Positions 35,589-46,917 of a DNA stretch of 64,000 nt are shown here, piece after piece (the stretch's first letter is position 1; the number at the start of each line of letters is the position of its first letter). Below the pieces are notes generated by a model. It ran no database searches and was not told the DNA's origin. It saw only the letters and a program-made list of their open reading frames with translations. The stretch lies in assembly GCF_037042905.1 (NCBI RefSeq), contig NC_087251.1, forward strand, positions 49,357,373-49,421,372, in the 5' to 3' direction. The translations under genes were made by a program, and so were the position numbers. This DNA is from Lytechinus pictus (taxonomy: Eukaryota; Echinodermata; Echinoidea; Temnopleuroida; Toxopneustidae).

Positions 35589-35800
35589 ATTTCAAGGATT
35601 TGAAATAAACCTAGATGGATGGGAACAGGGTTCAGCTGAATATTGGATTTAGTTTTTAATCTTAAGGATTAACTTTTAAATGTCAAGAGATTTTAATTCA
35701 AATCTTTAAGATCTATATTTGAATCCAAAAGGTTTAAATCTAAATCTAATGTGCGACTGGTCCCTATTCAAACACAGTCTAGATTTACTTTGAGTGTAGT
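35589..35800. repeat. Degenerate palindromic element related to 6073-6286
   Basis: Shares TTTCAAGGATTTGAAATAAA and the ATCTAAATTC / TTTAAATCT word pattern, with weak inverted ends near 35590 and 35790. Older and more diverged than the copy at 6073. Confidence 0.45.
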
Positions 35801-35871
35801 ATTCTCTTTTTTACCACTCTTGAATCTCTTTCAAACAGTACGTCTACCATTACAACAACATTCCTCCATTC

Positions 35872-35955
35872 GTTCGTTCGTTCGTTCGTTCGTTCGTTCG
35901 TTCGTTCGTTCGTTCATTCATTCATTCATTCGTTCGTTCGTTCATTCATTCATGA
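35872..35955. repeat. TTCG/TTCA tetranucleotide microsatellite
   Basis: Uninterrupted TTCG repeats, then TTCA and TTCG again. A 100-residue plus frame (Ser-Phe-Val-Arg repeats) through it is not a gene. Confidence 0.95.
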
Positions 35956-38518
35956 TTGTAAACAGTTTAGTTATGTGGAGGAAGACAGCTATACTCCACC
36001 CCCTATTCTTCCCCCCCCCCTCTTTCTCTCTCTCTCTGAGTCCTCCAATATAAGCATGGTTGACAGTTTCAAAACACTACTGATTTAGGACTTTATACAT
36101 GCCAAGTACAATTCTTTACATTTTGGAAATTCAGAGTTTACAACTGATTTTTTTTCAGGACCAGTTTGGTCACGGTGAATGAAAATCAATCACAAAAGCT
36201 GTGGACATAAAGAGACAGAAGATTAAATTTATTTCAAGTTGAACCTGGTACACAAAAAACTACCTTCAGAAGTTAACATAGTATATGGTTGTTGATTTTT
36301 GAATAACGAAAGGGTCCAATTTTATTTCAATCTTTGCTTATGAACGTAGGTCTGTATTTATTATGGATAAACTTTGGTCAAAATGGCAATAGCATGTGAA
36401 CAAAATCGAGACTGATCAAGGTAAAGTAATCTTAATAGATTGATAGGGGTAAACAAACCTGAACAGTTGGTATATAAAATCCTTTATACCCAAGCACTGA
36501 CATCTCAATCACAATCAACGCTGCTTGCCAATCCAAAATAGGTCAATTGATTTAAATTTGGGACTAGATTTGGTTGACCCACTTTCATTAGGGAAAATAG
36601 GAGGGAGCGGGACAATATTGACACATCAAAGGCTGTGATCGCATCAGAGAGAGTGATTTAGAGGACATTTGCTGCTTCGATAAAGACAGAGTGGAAGGAT
36701 TTAACGTGTCACAAAAACTTGATGAATTTATTCTTTATGGAAGTAGACGGTCTCTTTACCTCAGGAATAAAGACTGGTATTGTTTGCCTTTTTTATATTT
36801 CAAGCTTTTAAAAAGTGATTTTTGTTTTTTCTTCTAAACTCCCTTATTAACCTAAACCAAACAAGAGCCAATGTGTAAATCTTTCCAATTTTTCAAAAAA
36901 TTTAAATGGAGATGAAATTTCAAATCTACTCAATGCCATGCACCTGAATGACACAATGTGAATATGGTAAAAACTTGTTGTAGGAAGGATTTTAAGAAAA
37001 TATGGGGGAAACAGCTAAGAAATGGAGAAAAAAATGACTGACCAAATGTGTATTCATTAACATCTTTTAAATGAGATAAGTTTCAAGAAAAATATGAAGA
37101 AAACAAGTTAGAAAAGCAATGTACTTTTTTTTTCTTTTGTTACATTTGAAGCTTCTTTATATAGTTTGGAAGAAAAACTGTCAAGATTATTATTTCCATT
37201 TGATCCATCGTGAGACAACTGATTATTTTTTCTACTCGTATTCCCATATAATTTTTTTTATACTGATTTTCTTTAAAAGATCAATCCATTAATGACTTAT
37301 ATTGCTTTTTATTACTTTGTATTATATTTGAATGGAAATGAAATAAAGAATTGAATTGAAGTTTTGAAAGTATTGTTTTCCTTTAATACACAGGTCATCA
37401 CCCTTTTGTGATGTTTCAGATTCTGACAGGTGATATTGCAAGCTTTGGTTTTATTAAATTAAGCAATCGTGAATAGACTTCTGGGAGAACAACATTTCCA
37501 CGTATAATAGAATGCCCATACAAACAACATTCACAAATCATGACTTCATATTGAGTTGGTTGATGTGACACTCTGACAAAGGTTGAAAAATGTTTCCACC
37601 ATGTGTGCTAATGTATGTTTAAAGATACATTGTAAGTTGAATGTTGTGATCATCAGTTACGTTCATGTATCAGTGCAAAACTGGTAACAACGTTTGAAAA
37701 CAATCAGTTAAGCATAGAATATATATTTCTCTGAAATAAAACAAGCAACAATCATTGTAATTACTACACAATGAAAATATAAATAATCAATCAGTCCATT
37801 AATCAGTAAAGAATTAAAAATAAATCAATAGTATTTAGTCACTAATTAACAGAAAACTAAACCAAGACAACAAAATAATTTAGAGTTGAAGGACAAATGA
37901 AAACTAAATTAATATATTTAATATTATCAATAAATGTCAAATACCAAGCTTCAAACTTGATGCTGTTGATTAATGAATGGTTATTTTCACTTAGTAAGCA
38001 TTAACATGATTTTTCTTCATGAATAACGGCCCTAATAGCATTGGTCATTAAATTCAAGTTTCACTCTTCCATTTTAGGACAGCCATTTAATAAAAAGAAT
38101 AAAGGATCTTTTCTGTAAAAAAGTACATCATGAATTATAAGTAAAATCATAAAATCAGATGATTATGAAGCTATATAATTCCTTTCATAACTCCAAAATT
38201 GTATCTGCATGAAAATTCACTGAATATCCCTTTGAATTTAAATAATAACGAAAAAATAGTTCAACATCAAGGAACAAAATGCATTTTATTGCCTGAAAAC
38301 ACACTTTAATATACAAGTATACTAGTATATGAAAACACAGGCATTACAACCAGAATATTTGGCACTGAATGTTAGTTCTCTGAGCATCTTTTTAAATGAA
38401 AATATGTAGTTCTGTCATAGAAATTACAGATAAAGACAGTGTACCTTTTATATCTTTTAGATATTTATCTTTCTTCTAAATATTCATTTCTTTGTGTTAC
38501 TACATATTTGCGTATCAG
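35956..38518. other. Intergenic, AT-rich, nothing recognised
   Basis: AT-rich sequence without recognisable genes, transposon ends or RNA genes; several AATAAA/TTTATT hexamers. It probably separates the two convergent genes. Confidence 0.4.
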
Positions 38519-38745
38519 GACACCCCCTGGACATGTACCCCCGAACATGTACCCCCCGGACATCTACCCCAGGGTAGAAGTCCAGGGGGTAAATGTCCAG
38601 GGGTAGATGTCCATAGGGTAGATGTCCGGGGGTAGATGTATAGGGAGTACTTGTCCTAGGGGGTACTTGTCCAAGGGGGCGGATGTCCTAGAGGTTGGAT
38701 GTCTGGGGGGGGGGTGGATGTCCAGGGGGGTAGGTGTCCTAGAAT
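38519..38745. repeat. Degenerate G/C-skewed 16-20-bp repeat
   Basis: Many variants of GGGGGTAGATGTCC on the plus strand to the right and its complement GGACATGTACCCCC at the left edge, so the first units are inverted relative to the rest. Runs of 4-9 G occur. It also yields a Pro-rich minus ORF that is not a gene. Confidence 0.85.
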
Positions 38746-39299
38746 CCATATTTGTCATAATGGAAACAAAGTAATATTGTAGAGCTGTAGTGTGAACAGG
38801 GATTTTAAGAATAGTTAATGTTATTTATAGATGTCTTCTTCATTATTCTTGATCATCCTCTCTTCTCTTGTTAGTCATCAAAATTCCATCTTTTCTTCCA
38901 TCACCTTCTTTACATTCTTTTCAACATGCCAGATTCACTCTTCCATACCTCTCTTTTGTTCATGCTCACATTCACACATACTTGACTCTTGCTAAGTTCT
39001 TATTCTCTGATTGGTTCTCTCCCTCTGACTTAAGTTCATTAATATTCAATAGCAGCTTTTCATATGCCATGTATATTCATGTATTTCTTTTATTTTCTAT
39101 CTTTGCTATTTGAATATTCATTATTTATCTTTGTTGTATATAAATCAAGCATGTAAATATCTTATGCCAAATAAACCCCTGAGGTTCAAAGTTGTTCAGC
39201 TCAGGGCAATGCATCACAGGCAATCATCGAGTAAGGTTGTCCACTTCATGTCTCTGTAAGTTAGAACCACGCCCTTTGCCTACTGCTCTGGCCACTCTT
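38746..39299. other. Intergenic, nothing recognised
   Basis: T-rich sequence with ATATTCA(T/A)-like words. A TTTCATGTATTTC and TGTAAATA word occur near 39080-39155. No gene. Confidence 0.4.
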
Positions 39300-39640
39300 C
39301 AATATCATTTACTGCATTTTGTAATAACTAACAAATAATTTATAGATTGATAGCCGATCTCTTGCAGTCTTGCGTATGTCTGACCAAAACTGTCAGTCGG
39401 TTCTGGCAAGCAGTTCCAATACTTCCATCCAATTCTATTCCTCCAGCTCGCATTAACCGCTGTCACTCTTCGTAAATTTGGAGAAAATTTCATCAGACTG
39501 CAGCGCACAAATTGTCGCACAGAATAGGAGCTTGTCATTGAGGGGAGCGGCTCAAGGAAACAGATTGGACAAATTGTTATCTCTTTATAGGGGCCAGTAA
39601 TTCGGTTCAACAGAGAGAACCTGAGTCACGGTTGACAATT
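39300..39640. promoter_or_regulatory. Candidate intergenic regulatory patch
   Basis: Non-repetitive and GC-richer than the flanks, open over 101 codons on the minus strand without a recognisable domain. It holds two CTGTCA (TGACAG, MEIS/TGIF core) words at 39390-39395 and 39470-39475. It may be a conserved non-coding element downstream of Meis; this is speculation from composition and motif. Confidence 0.22.
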
Positions 39641-40448
39641 TGTGGATTTTGATTGACAAACGACACACTTTATCCGTTCAAGGACATTCAATGAAATCAA
39701 TTTGACATTTAATTCAAAGGATTTTGTCATCATTAATACCAATCAAATTTAATAATTGCATATAAAATAAAAATGCAGACAACTGATTATTTCATAAGTG
39801 AGACTGAGGATGCTGTTTTCGTGAATGAGATCTGCTTGGAGAAATTTGCAGCGATATTCCACGGATCCATCCATCTTTTAATGTAGAAATAAAACTTTCA
39901 GGCAAAAGGTCCGTGACTAGATAACCCCACAATGTCCCTTTACCCTTTGCTGCTTTATTCCTTTTTGGCATGCCAAAAGTGATGTGCAGATGAAGTCAGA
40001 AGCCCAAACACAGGTAAATATATTTTGTTCATAGTGGAAAAATTGTTTTGAATGTATGAGGATGTGAAAGTACTCAGATTGTTCTTCATATAGGGGTCAT
40101 ATTTTTCTTGTAAAAAGAAATAACAGTATCACAGCAAAAAATGCGGTGTTAACCGGTGTACATAGAGGACCACACCAGTTATTTTACACCGTGTGTTAAA
40201 TTGACAGTGTTAGTTTAGCACCTATAGGTGTTATTGCAACACCTTTGGTTTTTACATGTACACTCTTTGGTGTTATATTCAATCTGTAGGGTGTACACCA
40301 CAGTTTTCACAGGTATGTTAATCTATTTTAAACACAACATGGTTTAATTACTCAAAATGGAACTAACAAGAGGTGTATTTTTATGTGTATCCTTTCATAT
40401 TTAATCACTTGTAGATATCTTTATGTTTATGAACACTAAATCACGATA
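39641..40448. other. Intergenic with an ACACC/GGTGT-rich repeat
   Basis: At about 40140-40310 there are several alternating GGTGTTA / TAACACC words, an imperfect foldback that may be a MITE remnant. The rest is AT-rich without features. Confidence 0.4.
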
Positions 40449-41702
40449 CAGCGTGTATCAATAACAAGTTTACACTTTGAAAAGGTCCTGGGAATAAAAA
40501 AATATGCAATATGGGGATAATTTTTTCACATATATTCTTGGGTTTGGGTCTCATCTATCAAATGAAAGAAAAAAATTGACAGAATGTTATACTTGAGTGA
40601 GCATTTTTGTAAAGCTCGCAGAAATCGGTTTGCGCAGAAATGCTCATTTTAACACCGTGTCAAGGAAAAAGGGCGAAAACAAACTGACCGTGTGGTACAT
40701 TTCTCATACATTTCTTTTGCATTTTTTAAAAATTTGAATACATTTAAATATTTTTGTAACAACTTTGCCACCCAAATTAACATTTTATCCCTGGGTAAGC
40801 AGATTGAACCTTTACCTTTTTTGTGCCAGCTGGATCTGAGGACACAACTGAATATAAACAAAAGTTTATTTTAGATATCTCCAGTATTCTTTCACTAAGT
40901 TTTTATCATTTAAAGTGGGACCATATTTCATGTTTCATTCAATACTTGTTTCTCCACACTTTTCCCAAGCTTGGCAATGATTAACAAACCAAACATCAAG
41001 CTTAAGCCATTTCATGTGAAGCACAGCTCAGTGTAAAGCAAATATCATCACGATTGCCTCGGTGTGTGGGGAGAGAGAGGGAGGGGGGGCGCAATGGTGC
41101 TCTATGAAGTGTTTTGGGCAAGGAAACAAGCTATAAAAGGTAAAAGATATCTCAAATTCAATTCAATTCAATTCGTATTTTTTTTTCAATTATAAAAAGA
41201 GATCAACAAAGTTCAAACATATAAACAGATTAGATAGATGACACGAGTATACAATAAAATCCAGTTAACATGAGTGAGGGCAGTGGCAAGTAAGGACGAG
41301 CCTTATAAACGCCAACCCAAGATACTTAATGAAATAAATTGAAATAACACAATTATACTAAAAATTAGGAAAACAAAAATACCATACAGACCCTAGACAA
41401 AAACAAAACTACGATACAAGAGCCTACAATCCATCTTCTAACCTAAAGTCCATGTGTTCTTCATGATTAACCTCTACTTTTATTCACATAACTATTTCAT
41501 AGTTCTGCGTAAATCATTTTAAACAAATTTTTTCAAAAGTAAATGATGCTCACTCAAGTGGAAAGATTTTTTGACAGTTATATCGTCATTTGCTTAAAGA
41601 GATTTGTACCAATGTTTGAATGTGGAAAAAGCTTCAGGATATTACAAATATAAAATTTTACAGCATTATTTCTAAGTGTAAACATTTTTTTGATATGTAC
41701 TG
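40449..41702. mobile_element. Mariner-like TIR element, copy 1 (interrupted)
   Basis: Ends CAGCGTGTATCAATAACAAG and its inverted partner CTAAGTGTAAACATTTTTTT...GTACTG, flanked by TA on both sides (40447-40448, 41703-41704), as for Tc1/mariner elements. It has no transposase ORF. Aligning with the opposite-orientation copy at 45160-46917 shows continuous inverted similarity except for an insertion at about 41158-41431. Confidence 0.75.
41158..41431 (-). mobile_element. Inserted retroelement 3'-end with AATTC tail
   Basis: Absent from the sister mariner-like copy, so it inserted after the two copies existed. It begins with an AATTC pentanucleotide run and a T-run. This is the usual look of a CR1/L2-like LINE or partner SINE tail read on the minus strand. 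Fragment too short to name. Confidence 0.45.
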
Positions 41703-41774
41703 TAGAGGTTAAAGTGATCAAGCTATTTATGATTCACATCACAATTGGTGTCATAGTATTGTCCTCACAATTAA

Positions 41775-42235
41775 CAGCATTACAACCATCGTCATCATTG
41801 TCACCATCATCACCACCATAACCATCATCACTACTACCACCATCACCACCACAACCACAACTTTCATCACCACTACTGTCATCAGCACCACCACCAATAC
41901 AATCACCATCACCTTATTCACCACTACCATCATCACCACCATCACCGATACCACCAACACAATCACCATCAACGCTACCAACAATCTCTACCATCACCAT
42001 CAATCATCATCATCCTCCTCATTATCATCATCACCACCATCACCACTACCACAATCACCATCACCTTATTCACCACTACCATCATCACCACTACCACCAG
42101 CACAATCACCATCAACGCTACCAACAATGAACAACCTCCACCATCACCATCAATCATCATCATCATCATCCTCCTCCTCCTTATTATCATCATCACCATC
42201 ATAACCACCACCATCATAATCAAACACATTTCGAT
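41775..42235. repeat. CAT/CAC trinucleotide array
   Basis: Long CAT, CAC and ACC array with an internal duplication (ACAATCACCATCACCTTATT at about 41899 and again near 42051). Val/Met-rich minus ORFs of 77 and 94 residues here are microsatellite translations. Confidence 0.95.
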
Positions 42236-42769
42236 AACTACCTGCACATTTATCAACAATCTTTAAAAGAAAAAAAAACATGAAAGCGATTGATGAATAT
42301 CATTTGCTCAGCTTTTATATATAATTCCACAATTTGATAAAACTAATGTGTACATTTCTGGTATACTTAGAAATTTTCAGAGTACAAAATCACAAGAATC
42401 AAGGTGTTTTAGCTAGTGTACGCCCCTGCAAGGAACTTTCTTAACGTGTGTACAATAGCAAAAGATTAAGTTTAAACAATTATTCTACATTGAGAGTTTG
42501 AGATATTTTCATGTGTACATGTGCGATTCTTGTCAGCGCATGGGGGCGCCTTCGTGTAAAAAAAAGAAGTGTCAAGGTAATTTTATGAATTATTGTCTCT
42601 ATTTCCGTTCTTTTCTGTTTTATATTGTTGATGGAGTTGTTGTGATAGTCATACCAGGAAGGGTATTTTCTTAAGCTTCACTCCCTGTTATGACAATGGG
42701 TGTATCGTAACAATCATGATTAACTATGATTTTCCCTTAATTTTCTTTGAATATTTCCAATATTTCCGC
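42236..42769. other. Intergenic, nothing recognised
   Basis: AT-rich unique sequence without recognised features. Confidence 0.4.
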
Positions 42770-43062
42770 GGTCTAGCGTCCTTTGGCAAGGCGTTAATCC
42801 ACACTTTGCCACTCTCGACCCAGGTGCTAAATGGGTACCCGGTAGGATGCGAAAGATATTGTATGTTTGATTTTGCCAGCACCATAATGAGGCTGCGATG
42901 AATGCAAGGAATGCTCCCCAGGGAGTGGAAATTGTGCACTTTTCGTGCGGGATTGAAATGAATCCAATGACCGGGGTAATAATATGCTGTAACGCGCTTT
43001 GAGCCATTCTGGGAAAAGCGCTTTATAAAAATTGGCTATTATTATTATTATTATTATTATTA
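42770..43062 (+). mobile_element. SINE body with ATT microsatellite tail
   Basis: Contains CTCGACCCAGGTGCTAAATG, GGGTACCCGGTAGGAT, GACCGGGGTAATAATA and a terminal AAAGCGCTTTATAAAAATTGG followed by (ATT)n. It matches the 3' half of the SINE at 22520-22776. The tRNA-like head is missing or eroded. Confidence 0.75.
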
Positions 43063-43198
43063 ATACATTTTGGGGGATATTTCACAAAGAGTTGAGAATA
43101 GTCCTGGGGAGCATTTCATCAAAATTTTTGTCTGACAAGTCGTCAGATCTGATAAGTATGATTGGCTGAGAGGCACTGTTACAATGGCAACTGAATTT

Positions 43199-43677
43199 CA
43201 CGATGAAAATAATATGATTTGAACAGATAAAGAAAAATCAAACAAAACAAAGATTTTATCAAAATCAGACAAGGAAAAACAAAGTTATGACATTTTTAAG
43301 ATTTGCATTATTACGGTGAAACAGGCATGTCTTCATGAATATTCAATGAGCAAACTGATGATGTCATGTCCCCACTTCTCTTGTATTTTATTACATGAAA
43401 TTATGTTTATTCAATATTTTTTCCTCCAGGAACAAAAAAAGTTTGATTGACAACTGATTTTATGCATTAGATATTCATTGCTGCAACTTATTTGATTAAA
43501 AGGGAAACACATTGACACATGAAACTACCTAATGAATATTCATGGCAACATGCATATAACTGTTTTCACAGAATATTCCTGATCTTTAAAATTCAATAAT
43601 TTCTTTCTTTTTATCAGATTTTGACGAAATTTTCAGCAATTTTACTCTATTCATATCGATGTAATTATTTTCAGTCC
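43199..43677. mobile_element. Degenerate MITE related to the GGACAAGTCC family
   Basis: Shares AAGAAAAATCAAAC, TTATCAAAATCAGA, AAGTTATGACATTTTTAAG and mid-element GATGATGTCA words with 18160-18761 and 56622-57219. Inverted halves are visible but the canonical ends are lost. TTGATTAAAAGGGAAACACA inside suggests a further small insertion. Confidence 0.5.
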
Positions 43678-43716
43678 AGAGTACTCCTTGAAGAACTTAT
43701 ACAAAGTAATAATAAG

Positions 43717-44480
43717 GTGGGTGTTTCATAAAGCTGTTCGTAAGTTACGAGCGACTTTATGAACTGGTGATCTTCTTTGGGGAGCTACATCCACACCAAA
43801 GCAAATTTTTAGTGTGCATCATATACCTTAAAGGAGAATGAAACCCTTGAAACCAGCTGAATCCATATCAAAGAGAAAAATCAAATAAACATATTGTTGA
43901 AAGTTTGAGGAAGATTGAATGAATAATAAGAAAGTTATGAGCATTTGAATATTGAGATCACTAATGCCATGTAGATCCTCCCAATGGCAATGCGACCAAG
44001 ATCTGTGATGTCACACACGTACAACTCCCTCATTACTTTAGTACTGATTTCACTTATATTCTCACTTTTATAGAGTCTATCACAAGGTGAGGTGTTCTCT
44101 TTATGAGAGGACAAGTACAGAGGTTTCACAACATTATATCATTGATGAATTGTTTGTCATATGATTAGAATGAGCAAAAAGAGATGTTTTGGGGTATATT
44201 TTCAGTGTCCAAAAGGGGAGAGTTGTTCATCTGTGACATCATAGATCTTGGTCGCATTGCCAATGGGAGGATCTCCATAGCATTAGTGATCTCGACATTC
44301 AAATGCTCATAACTCTTCTATTGCTAGTCCTATTTTGCTGAAACTTTTGTTGATCTTATTCTTTGATTTTTCTGCTTTCACAAAAGCTAACTTGCTCCAA
44401 GAGTTTCATTCTCCTTTAAGCAAGGATCACCAGTTTTGTGTAAGGTCGCTTGTAAAGCAAAGCTTTATGAAACACCCACC
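43717..44480. mobile_element. Foldback MITE containing a second MITE
   Basis: Outer ends GGTGGGTGTTTCATAAAGCT and GCTTTATGAAACACCCACC are inverted, with GTTCGTAAG/ACTGGTGATC words just inside each arm. The middle is taken up by a TTAA-flanked element (43832-44415). A relative without that insertion lies at 48257-48437. Confidence 0.8.
43832..44415. mobile_element. Inner TTAA-flanked MITE
   Basis: Begins AGGAGAATGAAACCC and ends GTTTCATTCTCCT with TTAA at 43828-43831 and 44416-44419. Inverted similarity is long (GACCAAGATCTGTGATGTCA against its partner near 44232). The empty relative at 48257 has the expected single TTAA at the same position. Confidence 0.85.
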
Positions 44481-44674
44481 AGGTTATAACATAAGCATTT
44501 CCACACAACTATTGTGTTAATTACAAACATGATAAGCTTATACCCTCTAGAAAATAACATGTATATAACATCGAGTTGAACTTCTCACTGCAAAGTAATC
44601 TAAGTAACATATTGCGGTAAAGCAGGACGGAGTGACACTTACACCTACAATATTGCGTTAGGCCTACAGTATCC

Positions 44675-44920
44675 ATAATGAAACAGTAACATAGGTGTAA
44701 GACAGTATTATTCTGATAATGAAACAGTAACATGGGCATAAGGCAGTATCATTCTGATAATGAAACAGTAACATAGGTGTAAGACAGTATTATTTTTATA
44801 ATGAAACAGTAACATGGGCGTAAGACAGTATTATTTTGATAATGAAACAGTAACATAGGTGTAAGACAGTATTATTCTGATAATGAAAAAGTAACTTGGG
44901 TGTAAGACAGTATTATTCTT
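44675..44920. repeat. 41-bp minisatellite, six copies
   Basis: Six units of ATAATGAAACAGTAACATAG, GTGTAAGACAGTATTATTCT and one more base, with alternating variants (CATAGGTGTAAGAC and CATGGGC(A/G)TAAG), which hints at a two-unit higher-order pattern. Confidence 0.9.
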
Positions 44921-45159
44921 AATATCAAGAAATCACTTCATGTTTTAACAAATTAGTCTTTAACAAATTGAACAAATCACTCCGAGACTAGCACAGATAT
45001 AACTTGCTGTTTCAATTCAGAATGAGAGGGCCTTCTTTACACAAGTCATTGTAGGCTTTGCATTCAGACCCCTTAACTTGAGTGAAGGGTCTGCACAGCA
45101 GACTAAAAGGCAATTCATGGTATCAATCAAGAATATTTGAGAAGAAAAATATCAAACTA

Positions 45160-46917
45160 CAGTGCGTATCAAAAAGAAAAGTTTGCACTTAGAAATAATC
45201 CTGTAAAATTATATATTTGTAATATTCTGAAGATTTTTTTATGTTTAAACATTGATACAGATCTTTGTAAGAGAATGACGATATAACTGTCGAAAAATCT
45301 TTCCGCTAGAGTGAGCACCACTTACTTTTGAAAAGTTCGTGAAAAATGATTTGCGTAGAACTTAGAAATAGTTATATGACTAAAAGTAAAGGTTAATCAT
45401 AAAGAACACATGGATTTTAGCTAGGAAGATTTGAAGATATCTTTTACTTTTTTAACTTGTTTCCTTGCCCAAAACACTTCTTAGAGCGCCATTGTGCCCC
45501 CCACCCCTCCACATAACGAGGCCAACGTGATATCTGCTTTACGCGGAACTGTGATTCACGTGGAATAGCTTAGGCATGATTTTTGTTTTGTTAATCATTG
45601 TCAAGCTTGAGAAGAGTGTGGAGAAACAAGTATTAAATAAAATATGAAATGTGGCCCCAATTTAAATGATAACAAGTGGAATGCCTCTGGCCGTCTCACC
45701 TGCATCACGCGATTCAATATAGCAGCAGTGCTGATTTTGAAAACTACTATAACTCGCACAAGATGTTCAGTGATACTTGGTTACTCTTATTTCCACGTTT
45801 TATGAACTAGACCAATACACTTATAGAGATATGATGGCAATTCAACAAATACCCCCAACGTGGCCAAAGTTCTTTGACCTTACATGACCTTTGACCTTGA
45901 TCATGTGACCTGAAACTTGCACAGGATGTTCAGTAATACTTGATTACTATTATGTCCAAGTTTCATGAATCAGATCCATAAACTTTCAAAGTTATGATGG
46001 AATTCAACAGATACCCCCAATTCGGCCAAAGTTCATTGACCCTAAATGACCTTTGACCTTGGTCATGTGACGTGAAACTCATGCAGGATGTTCAGTGATA
46101 CTTGATTAACCTTATGTATAAGTTTCATGAACTAGGTCCATATATTTTCTAAGTTATGATGACATTTCAAAAACTTAACCTTAGGTTAAGATTTTGATGT
46201 TGATTCCCCCAACATGGTCTAAGTTCATTGACCCTAAATGACCTTTGACCTTGGTCATGTGACATGAAACTCAGGCAGGATGTTAAGTAATACTTGATCA
46301 ACCTTATGGCCAAGTTTCATGAACTAGGTCCATATACTTTCTAAGTTATGCTGTCATTTCAAAAACTTAACCTCAGGTTAAGATTTGGTGTTGACGCCGC
46401 CGTCGGAAAAGCGGCGCCTATAGTCTCACTCTGCTATGCAGGTGAGACAAAAACTTTTTGAAAGAATGCTGGAGATGTCTGAAATAAATTTTTGCTTAAA
46501 TTCAATTACATCCTCAGATCCAGTTTCCACAAAAAAGTAAAGGTTATGCTTACCTCGGGTTAAAATATTAATTTGGGTGGCAAAGTTGTTACAAAATGTT
46601 TGAATTTATCTTTTTTTTATTTCATTTTGCTAACAATGCAAAAGAAATGTAAGAGAAATGTACTGCTTGTTCAGTTTGTTTTCACCTTTTGTTACTTACA
46701 GTGTGAAAATGAGCATTTCTGCGCAAAATGATTCACGAGAGCTTTACAAAAATGGACAGTGCTCACTCGAGTGTAACATTCTGTCAACATTTTTACATTC
46801 ATTGGATAGATGAGACCCAAACCAAAGAATATATGTGAAAAAAGAGTCCCTACGTTGTACATTTTTTTTAATTCCCAGGACTTTTTCAAAGTGTTAACTT
46901 TTTATTGATATGCACTG
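45160..46917. mobile_element. Mariner-like TIR element, copy 2 (interrupted)
   Basis: Ends CAGTGCGTATCAAAAAGAAA and inverted TTTTTATTGATATGCACTG, with TA duplicates at 45158-45159 and 46918-46919. It is the inverted sister of 40449-41702. Element B is inserted at about 45673-46448. No transposase. Confidence 0.8.
45673..46448. mobile_element. Dispersed element B, copy 2, inside mariner-like copy 2
   Basis: Runs from CAAGTGGAATGCCTCTGG through GTCTCACCTGCATCACGCG to CGGCGCCTATAGTCTCACTC and TGCAGGTGAGAC. It carries about four of the roughly 165-bp internal units against five in copy 1, in the opposite orientation. The uninterrupted site exists in mariner copy 1 (near 40905), which fixes both boundaries to within a short A-run; any target duplication is hidden by the A-run. 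Confidence 0.8.

Noticed and set aside
41751..42259. Val/Met-rich minus ORFs
   Set aside because: Translations of the CAT/CAC trinucleotide array.
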